Shown in pieces: positions 26,998 to 35,082 of a stretch of 64,000 nucleotides of DNA. The DNA comes from Prosthecobacter gellanilyticus (GTDB lineage Bacteria > Verrucomicrobiota > Verrucomicrobiia > Verrucomicrobiales > Verrucomicrobiaceae). Made by a program: the position numbers and the translations under genes. Location: positions 22,741 through 86,740 of the forward strand of contig NZ_BKAG01000030.1 in assembly GCF_007992435.1 (NCBI RefSeq), written 5' to 3'. Position 1 is the stretch's first letter; each line of letters begins with the position of its first letter. The notes under the pieces were generated by a model. It searched no databases, had not been told where the DNA came from, and saw only the letters and a program-made list of their open reading frames with translations.

Positions 26998-29090
26998 GCT
27001 CACTGAACGATCTCCTAGCATCAAAGAATATTCGTTCGGCACTTGTTGTTGACGATGCCTTTGACAAAGTTCCACTCGCATCGGATTTGGCATGGATTGA
27101 CAGGCAAGAGTGGGCTCAGTTTTTCGATGACCTTACGCCAGAGGATAAGCAAAAGATTGCAGATGAGTATCCCGCTTTTCACGCCCAGTCCGGTGATGAA
27201 CTGGTTGGGGATGATCTATTCGTAAGCATCCTTTGGAAAATTCGAGATCAACTCTCCTTCGGCACTGCCAGTGTCCTGTTTGAGAGATATATCGCCGACA
27301 GCAACGGGGCTAACCAACAGCTCAATCAACTGATGACCCTCTTGGGGAGCTTTAGTCTCAAAGCGGACTTTAGTGGCAGAAACTTCGAGCAGGCGGCGGC
27401 ATCAGTAGATCTCATTATAATCGACCTTTATCTCGGAAGCGGGCAACAAGAGAGTGATATGAGAACGTCTATCGATGGCCTCGCGAGGCTCTCTAAGAAG
27501 AGAAAGATTGCGCCTCCGCTGGTAGTGTTGATGTCCAGCAGCACTCGTCTTGAGGACAATTACGCTAAGTTTCGTGATGAGACTGGTCTGTTTGCGTCGG
27601 GCTTCCGATTCATTCGAAAGAGCGACTTGGCTGAACCTAACTCGTTAGAGAGGATATTGCATCGTCTGGCAACCTATAGAGACGAATCTCTGAAGTTATC
27701 TGCCTTTGTAGATACATGGCAGCATGCACTCAAGCGTGCTTCAGTCCGCACAACAGATCTTCTGCGCACTTTGGATCTCTCAGAGTTTGGGCAGGTTTAT
27801 GATCTTTTACTCGCGGAAGAAAAAGCCTCTATAGGAAGTTTTTTTGTCGATGTTGTGGATAGAGTTCTTCAGCATGAAGTAGAAGCTGAAGATACCATTA
27901 TTGATGCAGCCCAACGGTTGAATGGTGTCGACTTCACAAGTTTCCCGCCACGGTATATCGGTGCTTCTCCAGACCTTCAAAAGTTTGTGTTTGCCTCAAC
28001 CTTCCAGCACCGCGCAAGATTGCGATTGAACGGCAATTCGCGTAGTAAGGTGGTGTTTGGAGATTTGTTGCTGTCGAGAGGAAAGGCAGACAAGGCGGCG
28101 GCTTTAGTCGCTCATCGACTCGAGATCCATGAGGGAAGTGTCTTCGCCGTGATGACTCCTGCGTGTTCTCTCCAGAGAGGAGAAGCGAAGCGTGTATTAC
28201 TATTGGCAGGAACAATCCAGAGCCTGACCATGAAGGATTGGTATATAAAGGATAGCCCGGTTAGAACGCCAGTCATGGAATTGGCCGACGGGTCTCAGAA
28301 TTGGATCAAGTGGGATCTTGAGCACGTTGAGACGATCTCACATTCTCACCTTGAAGAACTCCTTGACGATAAGGGCGTGCTATATGTAGCAGGTCGTCTT
28401 CGTGATTTATATGCGGTCGAGTTGCAGCAGAAGCTGCTAGCTCACCTCGGCCGAGTTGGGGTGTCCGCCCCGATGCCGGCAGCTTTTGAGGTAAACATCA
28501 CTTTAGCATTTCCGGGAACTGACGAAAAAGTAATTTACTATTCTGCTGACGGCGCGGACAGCTTAAGGGGAATTGTTTATGTTGGTAGAAAAGGTGACGA
28601 ACGTCAAAATCATCTGTCACTGACTGAGACAACTTGCCATTCCATCTGCAAGGCTCTGAGGAAGCTCATCGACGATTCTCGGCTACACCCTGAAGGACGT
28701 TCTGCTCTGGTCAAAATTTTGGAAAAGGAATACGACTTGCTTGCGATGTTTGAAAGGGGCATGCCGCTGAAAGCTGGAATGAGCCAAGAGCTGCTTCCTG
28801 TCACGTTTCCAAAGACAGATACCACTGGGTCTGGCAAAGCTATGCCTGCCTTCTACATGACTCGAGTGTCTCAAGACGGCCTAATGATGCACAAGGCCAA
28901 GTATAAAATTTCGCCGGTCATTCTAATTGTATCCGACGCGAAAGACCCTGGAACCTTAGTTGATGTTGGCGCTGAAGAGAATGAAATCGATTCTCAGCCC
29001 GCCCCTCAACAAGCTGAGGATGTCATGGCTGAGTCTGGAAGTCCGGAAGAATTGCCGCAAGACTTGAGGAACAGTGAATTAACCAAGTAA
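26994..29090 (+). CDS. Divergent receiver-domain protein with large insertion and C-terminal extension
   Basis: A 698-residue protein starting with a receiver domain: acidic pair in LVVDDAFD (Asp20-Asp21), phospho-acceptor Asp near 144 in IIIDLYLG, the Ser/Thr position in LMSSSTR and the Lys in FIRKSDL near 208. About 120 residues separate the acidic pair from the acceptor, against about 35-40 in classical receivers, so a helical insertion is present. The long C-terminal part (210-698) has no recognised effector motif and ends in an acidic Gln/Glu-rich tail. ATG 26994 overlaps the kinase stop, making them a cognate pair. Its 3' end overlaps the convergent desulfurase gene by 12 bp. It may be the phosphorylation-gated effector or switch. 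Confidence 0.75.
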   Translation: MSSLNDLLASKNIRSALVVDDAFDKVPLASDLAWIDRQEWAQFFDDLTPEDKQKIADEYPAFHAQSGDELVGDDLFVSILWKIRDQLSFGTASVLFERYIADSNGANQQLNQLMTLLGSFSLKADFSGRNFEQAAASVDLIIIDLYLGSGQQESDMRTSIDGLARLSKKRKIAPPLVVLMSSSTRLEDNYAKFRDETGLFASGFRFIRKSDLAEPNSLERILHRLATYRDESLKLSAFVDTWQHALKRASVRTTDLLRTLDLSEFGQVYDLLLAEEKASIGSFFVDVVDRVLQHEVEAEDTIIDAAQRLNGVDFTSFPPRYIGASPDLQKFVFASTFQHRARLRLNGNSRSKVVFGDLLLSRGKADKAAALVAHRLEIHEGSVFAVMTPACSLQRGEAKRVLLLAGTIQSLTMKDWYIKDSPVRTPVMELADGSQNWIKWDLEHVETISHSHLEELLDDKGVLYVAGRLRDLYAVELQQKLLAHLGRVGVSAPMPAAFEVNITLAFPGTDEKVIYYSADGADSLRGIVYVGRKGDERQNHLSLTETTCHSICKALRKLIDDSRLHPEGRSALVKILEKEYDLLAMFERGMPLKAGMSQELLPVTFPKTDTTGSGKAMPAFYMTRVSQDGLMMHKAKYKISPVILIVSDAKDPGTLVDVGAEENEIDSQPAPQQAEDVMAESGSPEELPQDLRNSELTK

Positions 29091-30212
29091 GACCGACAGT
29101 TGGCTTAGCATCTCCAGAGTTCGGCTCACCTCACATTCGGTATTGGATATCGATAAGCTGAATCTTACACTTTCGCTGGCACGATCATGTGATTTAGACA
29201 TCGCCGCAATGACGTGAGACGGACTCAAGGCGCTCGCCATGCAGGCCGATCCTGATGATGCGCAAATTTCGTGGCCATCTAAGAAGGTGAGCACAATATC
29301 ACTATCCAAGCCTCTGATAGCAATATTGGCTGTATTAGCGAGCCTTTGAGTTTTGTGGCCATTTATCCGTGAAAAGGGAAATTGTTTCAGCATGCCCTCC
29401 TCTAAAGTGTCACGAAGTGCTCCGACAAAAGCGGCGTATGATGGTAGGTTTGATCTAGATATAGCTGCAGCTACTCCAAAACCAACGATATGAGAAATGC
29501 TCTCTGTGCCGCCCCGTCGAGACTGCTCCTGATGTCCACCGTGAAGGAAGGGAATATACGGGGTGCTCTTTTTAATGTATAGAGCTCCTACGCCTTTGGG
29601 CGCGCCAATTTTATGTCCGGAGATTGAAATGAAATCGATGGCCATGTTGCGAATATCCATGGTGATCTTGCCCAAAGCCTGGACTCCATCGCAGTGATAA
29701 AGGACGCCCCTACTGTGACAGAGGTTGGCAATCTCCCCGACAGGAAAGAGAACTCCTGTTTCGTTATTTGCCCACATAAGAGAGACAAGTGCGGTATCAG
29801 GTCTAATCGCTGTGTCGAGATCTGTAAGTGAGATTAAACCGAATTCATCCACTGGCAGGTAGGTCACTCGAAAGCCCTGATGCTCTTCGAGAAAGCGGCA
29901 ATAGCTTAAAACAGAAGAATGCTCCACCTGCGAGGTGATGATGTGCCTCTTTTTGGGCGAAGACAGGCTAGCAGAATGGATAGCCGCATTGTTGCTCTCC
30001 GTCCCACCACTGGTGAATATGATCTGCTGTGAGGACTCCGCCCCGATTAGGTCTGCGACCTCGCTTCTTGCGTTTTCAATCTTAGCTTTCAGCCGTGCGC
30101 CGAAACGATAGATGCTCGATGGGTTGCCCCATTCCTCATTCAGGTAGGGAACCATGGCCTCGCGGACCTCTGATAGAACAGGTGTAGTGGCGTTGTGGTC
30201 GAAATAGATCAC
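29079..30212 (-). CDS. Cysteine desulfurase, IscS/NifS/DndA-like
   Basis: A 377-residue PLP enzyme that takes sulfur from cysteine as a protein persulfide. The start YFDHNATTPVLSEV, the PLP Lys in SISGHKIGAPKG and the catalytic Cys in SSGSACMASALSP are all visible, so it should be active. GTG 30212 puts the conserved IYFDHNATTP at the N-terminus; an ATG at 30245 would add an atypical Pro-rich extension. The gene is convergent with the receiver gene, overlapping by 12 bp, and next to the DndC-like gene's operon, as DndA is to DndC. It could also serve general Fe-S assembly, but its placement inside mobile cargo argues for a dedicated role. Confidence 0.85.
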   Translation of the reverse strand: MIYFDHNATTPVLSEVREAMVPYLNEEWGNPSSIYRFGARLKAKIENARSEVADLIGAESSQQIIFTSGGTESNNAAIHSASLSSPKKRHIITSQVEHSSVLSYCRFLEEHQGFRVTYLPVDEFGLISLTDLDTAIRPDTALVSLMWANNETGVLFPVGEIANLCHSRGVLYHCDGVQALGKITMDIRNMAIDFISISGHKIGAPKGVGALYIKKSTPYIPFLHGGHQEQSRRGGTESISHIVGFGVAAAISRSNLPSYAAFVGALRDTLEEGMLKQFPFSRINGHKTQRLANTANIAIRGLDSDIVLTFLDGHEICASSGSACMASALSPSHVIAAMSKSHDRASESVRFSLSISNTECEVSRTLEMLSQLSVLLG

Positions 30213-30245
30213 ATGGCAAGGTGGCGGGGGTGAGAACGCGCGCAA

Positions 30246-30640
30246 CTAGTGGAAATTAGCTTCCCGAGGGCGCCCGTCGTCCGCGCCAGCAGGCCCTCGT
30301 AGTGAGTTCGGGACTATCCTCTCGATGCATTGGCAGGCGTAGCCGCGTGGTAGCCCCCACGTGTTTGGCGAGGGCAGTCCGGCGTTTCGCCGGCTGGCCG
30401 CGACGGCCGACTTCACGCGTTTGGTCATTGTCCGAGGGCGGTTAGCCCGGTTCCGGCATGACCTTTATCCGCAGGTCGATCAATTCCTTGTCGCTGGAGG
30501 AAAACGCGTGAAGTCGGGCGTTGAGCCCGAACACGTGGGGGCACCCGTGACAAGGCCTGGCAGCGATTCGCGGCTCAGTGAAGCCTTGAAACAGTAGTCA
30601 GTGCGGTAGCACTCGCCGCGACTTTTCGGGTGCCCCTACA
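30246..30640. other. Non-coding region with nested long inverted repeats
   Basis: I see no convincing gene here. The region holds nested inverted repeats: CCCCCACGTGTT (30354-30365) with AACACGTGGGGG (30531-30542), and inside them GACTTCACGCGTTT (about 30410-30423) with AAACGCGTGAAGTC (about 30503-30516). A short hairpin CCGGCGTTTCGCCGG lies near 30379-30393. A competing arm, CGGGTGCCCC near 30627-30636, can pair with GGGGCACCCG near 30539-30548. A structured RNA, a transfer origin or a replication control region are all possible. It lies between the defence cargo and the replication/partition module. Confidence 0.5.
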
Positions 30641-30702
30641 TACCATGTAAATAGGGGTGGAGAGAGGGGTTTTGGCACGTCGGACAATATTTTTTTTCCG
30701 AC

Positions 30703-30752
30703 TCAAGGACACTTTTACGGCCAGAAATAAGGGTTATTGATTGTGTCCTTGA
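30703..30752. repeat. Inverted repeat beside AT-rich tract and palindrome
   Basis: TCAAGGACAC (30703-30712) and GTGTCCTTGA (30743-30752) form a perfect 10-bp inverted repeat. The tract ATATTTTTTTT lies just upstream (about 30687-30697) and the parS-like palindrome begins 5 bp downstream. The arrangement suits a replication or partition control site; this is inferred. Confidence 0.4.
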
Positions 30753-30756
30753 GGCG

Positions 30757-30774
30757 ACTTCGGGCGACCGAAGT
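30757..30774. promoter_or_regulatory. parS-like palindrome, copy 1 (one mismatch)
   Basis: ACTTCGGGCGACCGAAGT differs by one base from the perfect 18-bp palindrome found at 33940-33961 and 35345-35362. The 7-bp arms ACTTCGG/CCGAAGT are intact. It lies downstream of parB, beyond the NYN gene. Repetition of a palindrome around parA/parB is the usual layout of a ParB-binding centromere; binding itself is inferred. Confidence 0.55.
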
Positions 30775-30893
30775 TTGTGTGTGTCTTTGAGCTGTAGGAC
30801 TGTTTGTGAGAAGAAACAGGCTGCTTTGCAGCAGCCCTGGTAAAGGTCGTGGTCTTGACGACTCGATTTGTATGTGGTGTCAGAGGGAAGTGG

Positions 30894-31526
30894 TCACGGT
30901 TTCTGTTTTGGACGGTAGTCGCGTGGGTCAATGCAAGCGTCGTAAGTGGCACGATCAAGCTTGATCCAGTCAGTGCTGTTGATCCCACGTTTGTTCCGGC
31001 TGGCAGGGCTGAAGGGAAAGGCTGAGGCGATGTGAAGCCATTTGTGGGTTAGGCGCGAGATGTCGCGGATCTCATCGGCCACTTCCGACAAGTCCTGATC
31101 CTGGCTGACGACGCAGGCCACATCATAGCGGTCTTGCCATGCAAAGGAGATCACATCGAGGGCGAGCCGCACATCAATGCCTTTCTCCTGGCCTACCAGT
31201 ATGTTTTGTGTGGCGCCATCCGGCAGCATCACACTCTGATTTCGATAGCGTAGCGGGCGATTGAATACGTGGATACCTTCCCGGCCCATCTGGGCAAGCT
31301 TGGCCGTCCAGAAATGATTCCAGAAGGGATTGTCCGCCGCGTCAGGATATCCGGTGTAGAAGCGCACCTGATGAAGCTGCCATCCCCGGCGTAGGCATAC
31401 TTCTTCGGCTAGTTTCTTCACGTCGTAGTTTGGAAAGGAATACCCAAAAGCCTCTTTCGCGCCGTGGAAAAGATTCTGTCCGTCAATGAAGATGATAGCT
31501 CGCTTTGGAGCTGGCTCTGATGACAT
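30894..31526 (-). CDS. NYN-domain (LabA-like PIN) putative ribonuclease
   Basis: A 210-residue NYN/PIN-like protein, expected to be a metal-dependent RNase. Acidic motifs are in place: FIDGQNLFHGAKEAFG near the N-terminus, KGIDVRLALDVISFAW in the middle, and VSQDQDLSEVADEI after it. ATG 31526 lies just beyond the terminator that follows parB, so it is probably a separate transcript. It sits between the partition genes and the parS-like copy 1. Related proteins occur on many mobile elements, but their targets are unknown; an RNA-based control or defence role is only inferred. Confidence 0.8.
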   Translation of the reverse strand: MSSEPAPKRAIIFIDGQNLFHGAKEAFGYSFPNYDVKKLAEEVCLRRGWQLHQVRFYTGYPDAADNPFWNHFWTAKLAQMGREGIHVFNRPLRYRNQSVMLPDGATQNILVGQEKGIDVRLALDVISFAWQDRYDVACVVSQDQDLSEVADEIRDISRLTHKWLHIASAFPFSPASRNKRGINSTDWIKLDRATYDACIDPRDYRPKQKP

Positions 31527-31532
31527 CTGGGC

Positions 31533-31574
31533 AAAAATAACCCCGCCCGAGTCCTTGCGGCGTGTCGGGCGGGG
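31533..31574 (-). terminator. Intrinsic terminator after parB-like gene
   Basis: CCCCGCCCGA (31541-31550) pairs perfectly with TCGGGCGGGG (31565-31574). On the minus strand the hairpin is followed by TTATTTTTG, a good T-rich tail. It would end the RHH-rep-parA-parB transcript just before the NYN gene. Confidence 0.75.
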
Positions 31575-31656
31575 GGCAGATAAATGGGTGCCTCTTAGGC
31601 TGAGTCTATTATGGGGGAAGCGTCAAAAAATGTCAAGCCTTGAGGGTAGGATCAGC

Positions 31657-32508
31657 CTAACGAAGTGAATCGTCATCACTCACCTGTTGAGTAAGACGCC
31701 GAAGTGCCTCAAGCATGTCTCCCCTCGCCCCAGGCTCACGCTTAGCTCGAACACTGACGATGCAGCTCCCTTCACGATGACTAAGCTGGAATGAGGTGCC
31801 AGCGCGTAAACTGGTATCCCGACTGCCCTTCCCTCCTCCATGCAAAGCTCGGTGAGTATCAATGCGGGATCGGATGCTGCGGGTGCTCTCCCCTGCTGCG
31901 GCTGCGGCCACCAGCTCTTCCTGGAGCACGGTGCTGTCAACACCAGCAATTCGCTGCGCCATTTCGTAGTTGATCCCTGGCGTATTTCTCAACTCTTCCT
32001 GCATTCGTGCAGGCAATTCGAGAATACGAAGCATCGAACTCATCCACTGCTCGCTCTTCCCTATCTGCGTGGCAAGTTCGCGCTGAGTGGTGACAGCGCC
32101 CGTGTCCAAAAGGCCGCGAAGTGTTTCGGCAAGCTCAACGGCAGCGATATTTTCTCGCTGGATATTGGAGATGAGGCTTTTGAATCGGCGTGTGACTTGG
32201 TCATCCGGTTCGCGAACGAGGACTTCAAGTTCGGTGAGGCCAACGGCCTTGGCGGCACGGAAGCGGCGGTGGCCGGTCAGGATTCGATAGTGGTCTCCGT
32301 CCTGGGTGACGGTGATGGACTCGATGATGCCGTGGCGGCGCACTGACTCAATCATGTCATCCATGTTGTGGAAAGCTTTTCGTTCGTTGTCCGGGTCTTC
32401 TTGAATGCGTTCGATGCTGACAATGAAGCGGCCTCGTTTTGGCAGTCCGCCAGTGAGGCCGGACTTCACAAGATCGAGTCGGCTGACTCCTTCGGGTAGT
32501 TTGGTCAT
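31657..32508 (-). CDS. parB: ParB-like partition protein
   Basis: A 283-residue ParB/Spo0J-family protein that binds centromere sites and spreads as a CTP-dependent clamp. The N-terminal nuclease-like/CTPase region holds RILTGHRRFRAAKAVGLTEL and ISNIQRENIAAVELAETLRG. The HTH follows (TTQRELATQIGKSEQWMSSM). The C-terminus is a basic tail. It overlaps parA by ATGA, so expression is coupled. The GHRRxxA and ENxxxxE boxes that form the CTP pocket are present. Three palindromes nearby are the likely targets. Whether it segregates a plasmid form or stabilises an integrated element cannot be told from this window. Confidence 0.85.
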   Translation of the reverse strand: MTKLPEGVSRLDLVKSGLTGGLPKRGRFIVSIERIQEDPDNERKAFHNMDDMIESVRRHGIIESITVTQDGDHYRILTGHRRFRAAKAVGLTELEVLVREPDDQVTRRFKSLISNIQRENIAAVELAETLRGLLDTGAVTTQRELATQIGKSEQWMSSMLRILELPARMQEELRNTPGINYEMAQRIAGVDSTVLQEELVAAAAAGESTRSIRSRIDTHRALHGGGKGSRDTSLRAGTSFQLSHREGSCIVSVRAKREPGARGDMLEALRRLTQQVSDDDSLR

Positions 32509-33347
32509 ACGGTTGGGACGGTGACTGCATCATGATTTGAGGTGACGGGTGTCACTTCTGGTGATGCTGCCTCCGGTTGGGCCTGTGGCCCGTGAGTGAA
32601 TAATTCCCGCACCTCTTCGACGAGGGCGGCCATGTCCTGCGCTCCTTTTGAGAATGGACGGTAGTGGAAGATGCTGCCCCCGTTCTCGTCCACCTGCGCC
32701 ATCCATCCACATGAGCGTATCTCGCTGCGTGCTGATGGAATGTGGTCGTCCGCAAGCAAGGTGAGCACGCGCTTTCTTAGACCCGGCAAGCGCGTGAGGT
32801 TGCTCAGGACATGCAGCATATGGAAGTCTGCGTTTGAGCGCAACTTGACGAGCAGCTTGTAAATGCTGGCGTAACTTTTCACTGCCTTCGTGCTCTCGAA
32901 CGGAACGATAAAGACATCCGCAGGAAAGATGGCGTTCTCCATGATCGGCGAGATCTGGTTCGGTGAGTCGATGACAATGAAGTCGAAACGATCCGCGATG
33001 TGCTCCTCCGCAATCAACTGTGTGAGCATGGATGGGTAGCCATCAGTTTGACTGATCTCGCGCCCAAGGTCTTCGAGACCATCGGCACTAGCGAGAAAAG
33101 ACAAGTTCTCGAATCCCGTCGGCTGAATGACCTCACTGAGAGACTGCTGCCGCGTGAGCGCGGAAACGAGCGTGCCCTCGGATGTGAGACCATCCCCTGC
33201 GGCAAGCCATTGGGTGACTTGTGCCTGGGGGTCGAGATCCATCAGCAGGACTCGATGTCCGTGACGTGCGAGGCCGCTCGCGAGGTTCATGGCAATGGTG
33301 CTTTTGCCACAACCTCCCTTGGCATTGATGACTGTGATTATGTTCAT
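32505..33347 (-). CDS. parA: ParA-like partition ATPase
   Basis: A 280-residue ParA/Soj-type ATPase driving DNA segregation. The deviant Walker A KGGCGKST is at residues 10-17, switch I follows in LLMDLDPQAQVTQWLA, and Walker B is FDFIVIDSPNQISPIMENA. There is no N-terminal HTH, so it is the short form (ParA Ib or chromosomal-like), unlikely to autoregulate on its own. Its ATG overlaps the rep stop and its stop overlaps parB, so rep, parA and parB form a translationally linked chain. The C-terminus has a Pro/Ala/Thr-rich extension. Confidence 0.88.
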   Translation of the reverse strand: MNIITVINAKGGCGKSTIAMNLASGLARHGHRVLLMDLDPQAQVTQWLAAGDGLTSEGTLVSALTRQQSLSEVIQPTGFENLSFLASADGLEDLGREISQTDGYPSMLTQLIAEEHIADRFDFIVIDSPNQISPIMENAIFPADVFIVPFESTKAVKSYASIYKLLVKLRSNADFHMLHVLSNLTRLPGLRKRVLTLLADDHIPSARSEIRSCGWMAQVDENGGSIFHYRPFSKGAQDMAALVEEVRELFTHGPQAQPEAASPEVTPVTSNHDAVTVPTV

Positions 33348-35077
33348 GATGTTGGGTTGAATGATTGGCTGTTAAATTCCGCGTCCCACCGCCAGAACCC
33401 TGGGAGTCCGGAGAACTCGCGGAAGGCGTTGAGGCGGGCGCTGTCGGTATCAAAATGCTCCAGCACTCGACGAGACCAGGGCTTCGGATCGGCCTTGAGT
33501 TCTGCGCGATCTTCCTCCCGCTTGGCGGTGAACCGCGCATACTCTCCGGGGCTGGTTAGCCGTGTCTCCGCCTCCTGCTCCGCGAGCCAGTGGAGCCAGG
33601 CTTCGCGGTGCATTTCCTCGTGCTGTTGCCGACGCTCAGTGATGCTTGAGAGCTGCTCGTGGAGACGTTGCTTTTCTATCTGCATCAGGTAGGCATCTCC
33701 AAGCTGGCGGATAGCAAGCGTGAGTGATGGAAACGGGTTTCTTTGCTCACGTGCGAGCTGACCGAGGAAGCGGCCCCACTCCCCTGGGGTGCTTTCACCA
33801 GGGCGGGCTTTCGAGAGCCGCTGCACGAATACCTCTGCGATTTGCGCCTCTCGTGGTGAAGGGTCATTCACGGGTTCACCGTGATTCCCGCCGTAGGCTG
33901 CGTAAAAGCAGCGGGCGAACTCCCAGCCAGCGGTTCCCGAAACTTCGGGCGCCCGAAGTTTTATGGGCGCGGGCCATCTCTGTTCGATGGCTCGTAGCAG
34001 CAGCCCTGCTGGACTCCTCGCTGGTGAGCGACCCGGCAGCCAGGCCATCTGTTCTTCGATGTCCTGCCGGCTGTGCTCACGCATGAGCTTGGTGGCTGTC
34101 TTGCCACTGAATCCGGTGGCAACGAGTTTTAGATGAAGGTCGGAGTCAGCCGCTGCATGGCTGTTTCCAGTTTCATTTCCTAGTTTCGTTTTAATGTTGG
34201 TTCGCTTTTCTGACTGATCAACTGGTTCGGAAATCTGACTGATGCTGGTTTGTTTTTCTGACCGTTCAGGGGCTAGTTCGTTTTTCTGACTGATCAGATT
34301 ATCGAACCAGCGAATGGCATACACTGCACGGCGTCTCTCGCTGGCTTCGTAGCTGAACACGCCCGTCTCCATCCTCAAAATGTAGTTCTTCTCGATGGCT
34401 GTGCGCACGGCCTTCGCGAGATCGGCGCGGCTTCCAAACCGTGCATAGTTTTCGATCTGGTGGTAGGAGAGCGCCACCTGTTGCCGCCGTCTTCCGTGTT
34501 TGGTTTGAAAGCCGATGCTGTGCCGGATTACCGAGCCTACCACCTTGATGACTGAGAGGGGCTCCTGAGGGACGATGACATCAAAGAACTCGTTCGGAAT
34601 GTCCGTGCGGTTGCCTTCGCCTTCAAAGAAGCCACGGAACTCTTCGCTGCGCGTCGTGTAGGGAAGCGACGACCAGCAAAGTTGATAGCAGGATGACTGT
34701 CCGGCATCGTGGGCAAGCTTGGGACGGCCGACGGCCACGCATTCGATCAGATGGGATGAGAGGGCTGCGTCCAACGCTGGCCGAATCATGTCCCGGCTGA
34801 CGCCAGCCTTCTTTTCCAGCTCGGAATATGTCACCTCGATCTGAGTTTCCTGGGGATTCCCGTTGGCATCACACCAGCCTAGAGTTTTGCGAATCAGATA
34901 GGCCACGATGCGCACCACTCCCCGCGAGAAGTTCGGAATGACGACGTCAAAGAATTGGTTCGGAGTATATGTGGTGTTTGACGTCGGAGCCTTGAAGCCT
35001 AGAAACGGTGAAACAGACTGCTCAGAAGAATTGGCTGGCCGTAGAATCATCTTCTCTCCATCCATCGTTGTCGGCAT
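33344..35077 (-). CDS. Rep-like protein with duplicated winged-helix module
   Basis: A 577-residue protein probably starting replication of the element. Two copies of a Rep/phage-O-like module are visible: NQFFDVVIPNFSRGVVRIVA followed by YSELEKKAGVSRDMIRPALD, and NEFFDVIVPQEPLSVIKVVG followed by YHQIENYARFGSRADLAKAV. A middle linker and a charged helical C-terminus (RLHEQLSSITERRQQHEEMH) follow. ATG 35077 lies 5 bp beyond the RHH stop; an ATG at 35146 would overlap the RHH gene. A perfect parS-like palindrome is embedded in the coding sequence, where it encodes KLRAPEV. Replication initiation is inferred from winged-helix architecture and linkage to parA/parB. Confidence 0.65.
   Translation of the reverse strand: MPTTMDGEKMILRPANSSEQSVSPFLGFKAPTSNTTYTPNQFFDVVIPNFSRGVVRIVAYLIRKTLGWCDANGNPQETQIEVTYSELEKKAGVSRDMIRPALDAALSSHLIECVAVGRPKLAHDAGQSSCYQLCWSSLPYTTRSEEFRGFFEGEGNRTDIPNEFFDVIVPQEPLSVIKVVGSVIRHSIGFQTKHGRRRQQVALSYHQIENYARFGSRADLAKAVRTAIEKNYILRMETGVFSYEASERRRAVYAIRWFDNLISQKNELAPERSEKQTSISQISEPVDQSEKRTNIKTKLGNETGNSHAAADSDLHLKLVATGFSGKTATKLMREHSRQDIEEQMAWLPGRSPARSPAGLLLRAIEQRWPAPIKLRAPEVSGTAGWEFARCFYAAYGGNHGEPVNDPSPREAQIAEVFVQRLSKARPGESTPGEWGRFLGQLAREQRNPFPSLTLAIRQLGDAYLMQIEKQRLHEQLSSITERRQQHEEMHREAWLHWLAEQEAETRLTSPGEYARFTAKREEDRAELKADPKPWSRRVLEHFDTDSARLNAFREFSGLPGFWRWDAEFNSQSFNPTS
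33940..33961. promoter_or_regulatory. parS-like palindrome, copy 2 (perfect, inside rep-like gene)
   Basis: AACTTCGGGCGCCCGAAGTT is a perfect palindrome at 33941-33960, extended one A-T pair each side. The 18-bp core also occurs at 35345-35362 and, with one mismatch, at 30757-30774. It lies in coding sequence of the rep-like gene. Probable ParB site, inferred from symmetry, recurrence and linkage. Confidence 0.65.
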
Positions 35078-35082
35078 GGCGG

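Noticed and set aside
19404..30212. Standard Dnd or BREX system
   Set aside because: DndB, DndD, DndE, PglZ and PglX-type methyltransferase genes are absent, and the DndC-like protein is shorter than DndC; only components overlap.
30361..30597. 78-residue open frame on the plus strand
   Set aside because: Its codons are made up of the nested inverted repeats and no protein-like motif is seen.
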